In this document: piece by piece, positions 55,764 through 64,000 of the stretch
Position numbering within the stretch: the first letter of the stretch is position 1
Layout: each line of letters starts with the position of its first letter
Source: Primula veris
Taxonomy: Eukaryota; Streptophyta; Magnoliopsida; Ericales; Primulaceae
Direction: 5' to 3'
Assembly (NCBI GenBank): GCA_963682055.1
Contig: OY821744.1
Span: forward strand, 24,156,967 to 24,220,966
DNA: 64,000 bases
Notes under the pieces: generated by a model
What the model saw: the letters and a program-made list of their open reading frames with translations, nothing else
What the model was told of the DNA's origin: nothing
The model's database searches: none
Program-made: the position numbers and the translations under genes

Positions 55764-58700
55764 AAAAAGTTGGTAGATTCATTTTGTACATCTTCGTAGA
55801 GAGATGGAGTTTTTTGTAGATCCTGGTACGTACAGTCTCTCTCTATATCTCTCCCTCTCATCTTATATATGTATGTATATCTGCATGCATGGTGTTATTT
55901 ACTTACATGATATAAGGTTTTTGTCGGATTGGTTTATCAGATTCTCTATTTATTTTACTATTAATACTTTCCTTACCGATCAACATAACCAATCCACGTA
56001 AAATATAGGAGTGTTATTATTTTTGGAAATTTAGATCTTGAACTTTTATTTATTTTCCATTTAAATAGTTCTCATATCATTGGAAGTATTACTCTATAGG
56101 CAAACTTAATATGTTTTAATTGTTTTTTGTTAGCAGTAGTTATCAACCTAGAATTTATCAAAAGTATCTGGAAGAAAAGACGGAAACCCCCTGATTACTC
56201 AAGTTATGCTTGGCAAGATCGGTATTCATCGCATTTCGTAAAAAGGTATGACATTAGGTATTTAATCAATCAATTAAAATTTAATTTTTTTTTAAATTAT
56301 TTCTTCTGCATGTTTATATGTCAGATATCAATTTTGTTGGATGGAATTTTATCTCACATTTTGTACATTTTCTGTATAAGGGACGTGGAAGATCAAAATG
56401 ATCTTCAGGGGAATGTATTGTGCAGTTCTCAAGTAAGTAGTTTTCTAATTCCAATAGGCCCATACCTTTTGATTTAAGACACTTTGTACATATTGGCCAT
56501 GAACTTTTTTTATCGCTAGGAGGGGACTTACCAGTGCTTGACCTAAGAACAAGATATGTTTACCCTATTTGTGATTCAGGCCTTGCTTGGCTGCAGAACT
56601 TGATGAAACTCTTTTTTTAAAATAAACTGGACAACATTTGGATGAATATAACTTAAAACGTGAGCTTTTCGGGTATTTTTGCCTGAAAAGGTGAAAAGCT
56701 TTAATTCTACATTTATCAAATAAGTAATCATAAGTCCTGAATTTAAATACCTTTTCCGCTATTATCTTGCAGGTTTGTTCCGAGGGAATCCAAAAAAGAA
56801 ACTCTCCGTGTTTCTTATATTCGCTGGTTTGAATATGAATAAAGAGGTATATTTGTCGATAGTTCTCTTTCTTGTGTTAGCATCCATTTGCTTGCCCTTT
56901 GAAGAGACAATGTGGACTTCATTTCAAAATCTTTCTAAGTTCTTCCAGCTTAAAAAGCCTCTAGTTATTTCAGGCCAAAAAACCTTTAAATTTCGATCTT
57001 TTACATAATTATAAAAAATTGAGCTTCAAATTTACAGCTGAACAAGGCCTAAATTGTAATTGATACATAGGATCGAAACTGAAAACATAAATCTGGGCAT
57101 ATCTTTTAGTTATTTCGAGAAGATGGGCTGATATTTAGGCATTTTGTAGGAGATTATTTCCTTCAACTCTATTATCTATGGGTGCTTGATTATTTTTCTT
57201 GAATATCCAGGTCATATGGGTATGGCTATTGACTATTGACTATTGAGCAATGATATTTACAGATTACATAGCTTGTTGTGGCTCCAACAAAGTTTTTTTT
57301 TTAACACTAATGGTTTATTATTTGAAAAATCTCTGTTAAACCCACCCACCTAAACAAGCTGTGTGTGGATATGTGACAATAATATATTTTTTCATCTAAT
57401 ATTATCAAATAGACGTATTGAGGTTTAGGAACAATTAAATATCCCACATGGTCGGTAGGAGAAAAATATATGAAGGAGATTTTTATAAGACACGCAGAAT
57501 TAGAAGGCTCGAATAAGCCTTTGTCTTGGGGTTTTGTTTCTTACTTTTTAGTTTTTACACAGTGGAAAAGATAACAATCGTATCGTTTTGACCCTAAAAT
57601 CTGTGAGAAGTTGAATTAAAGATGTATATGCACATTTTCTGTATAAGACATGCTTTTTTGGTTTCAAAAATCAGAAACTTTGTGGTTAAATTGTTCTAGG
57701 AAAATAGCTAAGCATTTTTGCAGGACCAACAGAGTTTCAAAAACATAGAATTTAACTTGAAAAGAATAACAACTTCAACACAAAAGTTCCTAGTTTGCAT
57801 ATTTTACGCATGGACTTACAAATCTGTAAGACTTTATTTTTCTGGTTCAGGTTGGAAATTGTGATTCCGCTGAGCAAAATGGATTTGTGAGGAACAAATT
57901 CAAGACTGCGCTAAATGGAAAAGATACCCAAGGAGAATGCTCTGTTGAGTTGCTGCCACGAGGTATAACTAACTGTGGCTCCTTTATGATTTCATCTTTC
58001 TTATACTTGGTACATAAATAATGCTTGAATGTCTTACATTTGAGTTCATCTTCCCTAGTTTCCCTACTATCAGTAGGGAAAGGGAGAATTATAAGCTTGC
58101 AGCTTTTTGATAATTTTCTTAAAAGTTGGACTGCATTTTGCTGCGCAGCTTCAGTGCTATATATTTTTTCTTGTTTTCGGCCTTAAAAAGGTAGAAGCTT
58201 AAGCTGAATCTATCTTCTTTTTCTTAACTCCAGCTTAATTTCTTAAATAAACCACAAGCGCATATACTCCGCTTTTTATTATCTAGTGACTAATGTGGTA
58301 GGTGTAATGATATGGAAACGCGTTTTTTTTTGGGGTAAAGTTTAATTTATTTAATTGGCCTACTATTTACACTATAGTATAGATATTTTTTGTAAGATAT
58401 TCAGTTCAAAAACTGGGAGCTAGAAAATTATTTACATTCTTGATGGCGTTTAGAACGGGACTTTACCTTCATTAATATATCTCTTATGTTGAATAACGTC
58501 TTCTTTATGCAGTTTCAAATTTCCCCTGAGAGTCTCTCTTTTAGCAGATGGAAAGTTGAGCTTGAAATCTTACATAAAGAACGTTAATGAAAAGCCATTC
58601 AGCTTTTCATTTGCTTATCATACATACTTGGCTGTCTCGAACATAAGCTATAGTTTTTTTTAAGTTATAGATGCGTATGATTTCTTCTTTAATTCTCGAA

Positions 58701-59005
58701 TATTATATGTAGACCTTTAATACAAATTGATCATTGAGATTTTGATGAAATGATATGTCGAGTTCTAATTTTCCACTTATCTCTTTTGAATAACAGTTTG
58801 ATTAAATTGGTTCTTGGTTCAATATATGGTTGGTATTGGTGATCTAAACGAGTCTCTAGCTCTTTCTTGCAGTGATGCAAGGATTGAAGAGCTCGAAACA
58901 GGCGAGTATCTGGACAACGTCATCGAAAGAGATTGTTTTACGGAACAAGGAGATGCCATTACTTTTGAATCTGAGGTACTGTGAAACTATTAAACACATA
59001 CCAAT

Positions 59006-59190
59006 CAGGGGCGAAGCCAGGATGTGTAAATGGGGGTGCCAAAATATATGTACAAGTAACATATTTTTATGGGGGTGCCAAATCTACACCTAAAAAGAAA
59101 TTGTACTAAAAAAAAATTGCGTCACTTGGGATTTCTAAAATTATGGGGGGTGCCGTGGCACCCGATCGTCCCCACTTAGCTTCCCCCCGC
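59006..59190. mobile_element. Probable small hAT-like MITE in copy 2
   Basis: Starts CAGGGGCGAAGCCAGG and ends GCTTCCCCCCGC, inverted termini of a type common in dicot MITEs. CAAT flanks both sides, but a full 8-bp duplication is not clear. It lies just after exon 6, in the segment missing from copy 1. Confidence 0.45.
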
Positions 59191-59341
59191 CAATTAGATT
59201 TATTCAACTTGTTTTTGGGAATTCACGTCTTTGCTAGTGCTAAAGTATTTAAGTACATTAGAGCTTCTAGAACAATATACAGTATTTAAGTACCTTAGCA
59301 GACATCTCGGGTTGAGCTGTTCCACTGGCGGATCTAGACTT

Positions 59342-59630
59342 TCACCGAGAATAATGTTTTGGTCCGAAGGAGAGGCATTTACAAGGGCAGTGGCTAAAAC
59401 CGTGGCAGGAAGTAGTTATTGTTGTGGAATAATTCCTCCGCCTCCCCGCAAAGTCCCTGCATCCAACATCGGGCATGCCACGACCCCCTTGTGGATAATG
59501 GAACTCACGCCCACCTCTTGGAAGCATCTTCTGATGCATCATGGGAAGCGGTTGTTGACCTTGAATCATTGTTGGCATTAAGAAATTCGTCATAGGGGAA
59601 GAACCTGGCCGTATACCAGGTACAAGCTGT
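59342..59630 (-). pseudogene. Poly(A)-binding-protein linker fragment, copy 2
   Basis: Same minus-strand fragment as at 43573-43860, with MTNFLMPTMIQGQQ and MLPRGGREFHYPQGGR. Start-proximal residues differ (Met-Thr instead of Met-Pro), and a CAATAA insertion lies near 59418. Confidence 0.65.
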
Positions 59631-60833
59631 TCTTGGATATCATCTAGTGTTTTATAAATAAATTTAATAAAGCTTTAGAAAGAAATTTAAGAACGGAGGC
59701 TTTAAATATGCCGCTTTTCCCCTTTGGTGTTTTTTACCTTCTTATGTTCTTGTGTTGTAGCTGGATTGAGTTTATCTTAAAACTCCAAAGGCTATTGCTG
59801 TTCCTGATCGCTTTAAGATGAGGACATTTGTGATCAGTAAGGAAGGGCTTCCGCATGTTGGTAATTTCCTTTACATTACATAGATACGTTTTGAGGAGAA
59901 AATATAATATTGAACTCATGATTTTGATTGATCAGCATTAGAAGTAAGGACATCAATATATAGGAATAAATGAACTTTTTAATGAAATTTTACAAGCTTC
60001 TTTCACACACAAAATCGTGCAAAACGACAATTGAGTGACATACATTCGACTTACTTCCTAGTTAGTCAAGCAGAAAAAAATGCTTTTCCATTTTAGGGGT
60101 GCTTTTAAGTTGTATACAATACAACTAAATGAGAATGAAAGCACATAATAGATGTCATCGATAATTGGCAAAAAACAGTAATTTTTAATTGGCATAAGAA
60201 ATAAGGGCATTAATTGTATATGTAGATTAAAATTCAATTCAAATTTTAGATACTTTTTCATAGAGAGTTAAACATGTTGCTTAATAGTTTTTCAGATTAT
60301 CTAACAGTGGTGTGGAACTCGTGGGAAAAAAGTCAAAGTCGTTGCTATATTTCGGGCCCACAGAGTATAGAGGAATGGTATGTGTAAAGTGTAAACGCTG
60401 TTGCAGTGAAAACCCACATCTATCTAAACTCGGGGCAGCACTGGAAAGGTTCGTTGGAACTTAAGGTTGTATCGTCGAGTCTTTGCAGTGATAAATTTTT
60501 CAACTTCTTAGCTTCTGTAAAAGTCTTCTATGTATAGAAAGGAATACACAGAATGACCATAATTTGTTAATCATTTGGGTAGAAACTCCCCAATCCATTT
60601 TCGAGAACGCCTAGTGTCTTTACTCGTATGGCCTTTTTTTAATCTTCTTGGTTATTTTGTAATTTGTATATATAATTAATCCATGTTCCATTTTAGAAAA
60701 AAATAACCTCTGGCAATTTATATCCGATGTGCTCTTTGTCCATTTTAGAAAATATGGGCTTAGTGGGGGCTACAACCCCTGCTAGATTTAATATATTTAC
60801 GATATATTATATACTTTTACACAAAAATGTTTT

Positions 60834-60887
60834 TAGTTTAGTTGGTTAACATACAATTCTGTTAACTTATAGGTAGGAGTTCGAAAC
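60834..60887 (+). repeat. SINE-like RNA polymerase III boxes
   Basis: TAGTTTAGTTGG (60834-60845) fits the tRNA A box and GGAGTTCGAAAC (60876-60887) the B box at normal spacing. No tRNA cloverleaf is evident, so a tRNA-derived SINE head is the best guess. The flanks 60540-60830 hold no gene. Confidence 0.4.
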
Positions 60888-61149
60888 TTTGCTGCTACTT
60901 TTTATTATTTGTATATTTCTTAATATTTTATAAGTTTTTCATTTGTATTTAATTTTTTTTTATAAGCTCCTTTGTATATATTATGATATATTACTAATCA
61001 TATTTAGTACCATTTCGTTTTAGTGTTAGTTAGTAAAATTGTTATTAATCAATTTAAGTGGGGTTGTCATGAATTTCCATTTTTAACCTATAATTTAATA
61101 CATGATAATTCATCCAAATTACTATTTATTTAATATTTGTTGCTCGTGT

Positions 61150-61495
61150 AGAATCCTGGTGCTCATGTTGTTTATTGAGCCGATTCGCTATATAGAATTA
61201 TGGGGCTTGCGTTAATTATTGAGCCGATTCGCTATATAGAATTCCGGGGCTTGCGTTATTTATCGAGTCGATTCGCTATATAGAATTCCGGTGCTCGTGT
61301 AGTTTATTGAGACGATTCGCTATATAGAATCCCGGTGCTCGTGTTGTTTATTGAGCCGTTTCGCTATATAGAATCCCAGTGCTCGCATTGTTTATTGAGC
61401 CGATTCGCTATATAGAATTCTGGTGCTCGTATTGTTTATTGAGCTGATTCGCTATATAGAATCCCGGTGCTTGTATTGTTTATTGAGCATTTTCT
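61150..61495. repeat. 44-bp tandem array, seven to eight units
   Basis: The word GATTCGCTATATAGAAT recurs every 44 bases from 61182 to about 61465, together with GTGCTCGTGTTGTTTATTGA. Variation between units is low. An isolated unit recurs at 63138-63172, about 1.7 kb away. 61500-62150 holds no gene. Confidence 0.9.
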
Positions 61496-62149
61496 CTTCA
61501 TAATTATAAATGTCTCTATTGATATTTGCTTTTTCACGTGGATCAAATTTGTTATAGTGGCATGTTACAAATTCGGTCGACATGCATGTGAGCGCATGGC
61601 CGATTTTGAAATTTTCTAGGCCCTGTGAGAGAACTAAAAATGGGCCTTTATAAGAACTTGGCTGGATGATTTTTGTAAGAAAAAAAATAGGAATTCGTAA
61701 AATTAAGAAACAAAATAACTATATAATATTGCGTACATGTTTTTAGTTTTTATAGAACCACTAATAAGGAAATCATTAGTTTCATGTCTTATTAACTAGA
61801 CATCAAAATATTCCCAAACTCATTTAAGAAATAAAAATAAAGGATCGATTTCTTTGGTTTTCTCACAAATTAAAGAAAATCATTTCAAAATAAATTAGCC
61901 TATGAAAAATACATCAAGTGTAAAGCCTCAACTTTGAATTTAACTCTGGAAGTTTTTGGGGTTATATTGGTGCTCCAAAATGACTATGGGGTTATATTGG
62001 TGCTCCAAAATAACTTGATCTTTAAAAAAAATCCACCTTTGGAACCTTAAAACTTACAATTGATCACATGTAGACCAATTGTAAGGTTATCTAATACTAT
62101 GAGGACCATGGATGTGATTATTGTTTAAATAGAAAAAAAAGTTAATAAC

Positions 62150-62225
62150 TAGGCTAGAAAACATCCTGCTATGAATCGAACCCACGACCTCAAAATTTAA
62201 AACGCACCATTGAATCAACTCGTAC
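62150..62225 (-). repeat. SINE-like tRNA boxes on the minus strand
   Basis: The minus strand reads GTGGGTTCGATTCATAGC (B box) with a degenerate A box TTGATTCAATGGT about 30 bases upstream. Probably a decayed tRNA-derived SINE. Confidence 0.35.
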
Positions 62226-62668
62226 AACAAACCATCTGATTTTCATTTGTTAAAACTAATATACACAGAAACTCTCTATAAATTCTACTATGGTAATAAA
62301 ACATTTTAAAATTTGTTGGCCCCTCTGATACTTACACCCGGTGCATCACCACGGTTCGCACGGGCTAAAAACCGGCCTTGTGTGAGGGAACAAATCGAAT
62401 TGGTCCCAATTAACTTCGGTAGAATTTCCTAGACACACATTTCAACAAGGTTTTGGGACTCATTTCTTAATGCGATTTTGTCATTTAAAAGAATATTATA
62501 GCATACAGGTACCTTGTCTGACTTGCACGGGTAAACTATTGCGCTAGATTCATCTTCTACTTATGACTCCATCTTTTCATGGAGAAATTTGTTGACATTA
62601 ATGTTTAGGCACAGTTCAGTCACAAGCATTTTATCAAATAGCCGGTCTACTCTATTAGGAACATAAAA

Positions 62669-63133
62669 TCAATGTGTTTCTCTGTCGGGATTTTCATCAA
62701 GTGTCGTGTGTTCAACATTACTCAACTCTGAGTATTGATTTGCCTCCTGAAATAACTCTTTCGGACAAGTATCACCTCCAATTTTATTATAATTAGATGA
62801 TATCTTATGAAATTTGTCGTTTTTACTATAGCCACCCCTACCAATACAATGATTAGATGATATCTGTTGGATAAGTCGATTGATTTCTTGTAGTTGATCG
62901 CCATGTCTCTTCCAAAGTTCTTCATCAAGCAATTGTTGCAAGAGGGCTCAATTTTGTTTTATTGTTTGGAAGCTGGAAAAGTATGGCGATAAATGGTTAG
63001 AAGCAACCGACTGAGGAAAATCAACTTGATGATATGATGGATTATCGGGTTTAGCGAATGGAACAAACTGGGGTGAATAGGAAAATGGTGGTGGCGGATG
63101 CATCCAAGGTATTTCAATAGGTGGTAATTGCAT
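62669..63133 (-). CDS. Hypothetical two-part ORF, proline-rich then coiled coil
   Basis: On the minus strand a 61-codon frame (63133-62948) is Pro/Phe/Ser-rich (words MHPPPPFSYSPQF and NPSYHQVDFPQS). Directly after a stop, a 90-codon frame (62941-62669) starts QQLLDEELWKRHGDQLQEI, a helical segment, and continues hydrophilic with a DENPDRETH end. The two are nearly adjacent and may be one protein split by a stop. Such N-terminal layouts occur in uncharacterised plant transposon proteins and gag-like proteins, but nothing diagnostic is visible. Confidence 0.35.
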
Positions 63134-63171
63134 AGGTTGTTTATTGTTTATTGAGCTGATTCGCTATATAA

Positions 63172-63358
63172 AATCACAACATTTTTAAAAAATTACAAAA
63201 AAAATTATAAAAAATGAAAAAAATCACAAAATATTATAAAAAATGAAAAAAATCACATAAAATTATAAAAATAAAAAAAATCACATAAAATTATAAAAAA
63301 TGAAAAAAATCACAAAATATTATAAAAATATAAAAAAAATGAAAAATTTATTAAAAAA
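63172..63358. repeat. AT-rich tandem repeat, about 30-38 bp unit
   Basis: The unit built of AAAATTATAAAAAATG and AAAAAAATCAC repeats about five times. Confidence 0.85.
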
Positions 63359-63365
63359 ATCACTT

Positions 63366-64000
63366 TTATTGAACTTTATGCACTTTCGACTGTACTAGAT
63401 GCACTTTCGATTGAACCAGATGCACTTTTAGCTGAACTATATGCACTTTCAGCTGAACCAGATGCACTTTTAGATGAACCAGATGCAGGTTTTACAGAAC
63501 GATATGCACTTTTATTGAATTAGATGCACTTTTGTTTGAACCATTTGCACGTTCAGCTGAACCAGATGCACTTTTAGCTGAACCATATGCACTTTCAGCT
63601 GAACCATATGCACTTTCAGCTGAACCATATGCACTTTCAGTTGAACCAGATGCACTTTTAGTTGAATCAGATGCATTTTTAACAGAACTATATGCACTTT
63701 CGACTGTACTATATTCATTTTTGACTAGACTATATGCACTTTTGACTTAACTATATGTACTTTCCACTAAATTAGATGCACTTTAAGCTGAACTATATGT
63801 ATTTTCACCTGAACCAGATGCACTTTTAGCTGAACTATATGCATACTCGCTTTTATTGAACTATATTTAATTTCGACTGAATTGAATGCAATTTCGACTC
63901 AATTTTATGCATTTTTGACTAACTATATACACTTTCTATATACACTTTCGACTGAACTATATGCACTTTTATTGAACTATATACGCTTTTGACTGAACTA
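63366..64000. repeat. 21-bp minisatellite running off the window
   Basis: The unit CAGATGCACTTTTAGCTGAA and close variants (GATGCACTTT, TATGCACTTTC) repeat about 30 times. Since 21 is divisible by 3, some frames stay open on both strands (plus 63532-63750, minus 63512-63718), giving 7-residue peptide repeats. The array is less regular towards 64000. Confidence 0.9.

Larger units (their letters stand above)
52582..60456. repeat. Segmental duplication, copy 2
   Basis: Direct copy of 32278-44672 without the CACTA and the hAT MITE. It begins within the repeat also seen at 32273 and 45.4 kb. It includes about 310 bp (58950-59260) missing from copy 1. The epimerase sequence continues past the homology limit to its natural stop at 60535-60537, so copy 2 is the more complete locus and copy 1 the partial duplicate. 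Confidence 0.95.
55804..60537 (+). pseudogene. Glucose-6-phosphate 1-epimerase-like pseudogene, copy 2 (more complete)
   Basis: Exon-like blocks: 55804-55825, 56134-56245, 56381-56432, 57851-57962, 58513-about 58653, 58873-58975, 59761-59860 and 60296-60537. The family words are EQNGFVRNKF, FKFPLRVSL with FAYHTYLAVS, GEYLDN with CFTEQGDAITFESE, VYLKTPKAI with RTFVISKEGLPH, and VVWNSWEK, then GQHWKG and the C-terminal ELKVVSSSLCSDK that matches the ELSAVPSSYCSG region of plant epimerases. Breaks: one base missing at the end of exon 4 (57961), TGA in exon 7 (59767-59769), a base missing in the A-run near 60325, and a 7-bp duplication near 60385. The N-terminal half of the catalytic domain is not found; a weak match at 56780-56870 in broken phase may be its relic. 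Exons 1-3 encode a different basic sequence. Confidence 0.8.

Overview
The window is AT-rich plant nuclear DNA. The evidence is GT/AG introns, TATA boxes, a Tat-lineage Ty3/gypsy retrotransposon, a 5S-bearing Cassandra TRIM, CACTA and hAT elements, L1 and copia remnants, and a plant-type glucose-6-phosphate 1-epimerase pseudogene. I see no prokaryotic operon, CRISPR array, intact housekeeping gene or functional RNA gene. A dicot is most likely; no species can be named from sequence alone.

Region 1 (about 4.98-19.9 kb) is a decayed Tat/Retand-type Ty3/gypsy element on the minus strand. Read on that strand it has an LTR end (19668-19904), a primer-binding site, gag, PR, RT, dual RNase H and IN (19591 to 13581), then a 12-13.5 kb tandem array, then a 6.8 kb block of genes on the opposite (plus) strand. 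One antisense gene carries the domain known as putative gypsy-type transposon (PF04195). The antisense block has its own TATA boxes, introns and 3' regions. Its stop codons are almost all of the kind made by C-to-T change. A complete Cassandra TRIM (8075-8766, 5-bp duplication GCCGC) sits inside the PF04195 gene. No second LTR was found on the left.

Region 2 (19.9-23.15 kb) is an element with about 210-bp terminal inverted repeats built of palindromes. It carries, in reverse orientation, a diverged copy of the first antisense gene of the retrotransposon together with its repetitive 3' region. This is a Pack-MULE-like capture of a retrotransposon accessory gene.

Region 3 (23.2-32.3 kb) is gene-poor: a small TATA-preceded broken ORF, MITEs, a possible solo LTR, an AT microsatellite, a perfect 21-bp-arm hairpin and an hAT-like insertion.

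Region 4 (32.3-60.5 kb) is dominated by a direct segmental duplication (about 32278-44672 and 52582-60456). Both copies hold an L1 fragment, a broken plant glucose-6-phosphate 1-epimerase-like gene on the plus strand, and a poly(A)-binding-protein gene fragment antisense in one of its introns. Copy 1 alone carries a 4258-bp CACTA element (38585-42842, TSD TAA) whose exact empty site survives in copy 2, and an hAT MITE with an 8-bp TSD. Lesions shared by both copies show that the gene died before duplicating; private lesions came later. Between the copies lie L1, gypsy and copia scraps and an AT-hook exon remnant.

Region 5 (60.5-64 kb) holds SINE-like tRNA boxes, a 44-bp tandem array, a proline-rich minus-strand ORF and a 21-bp minisatellite running off the window end.
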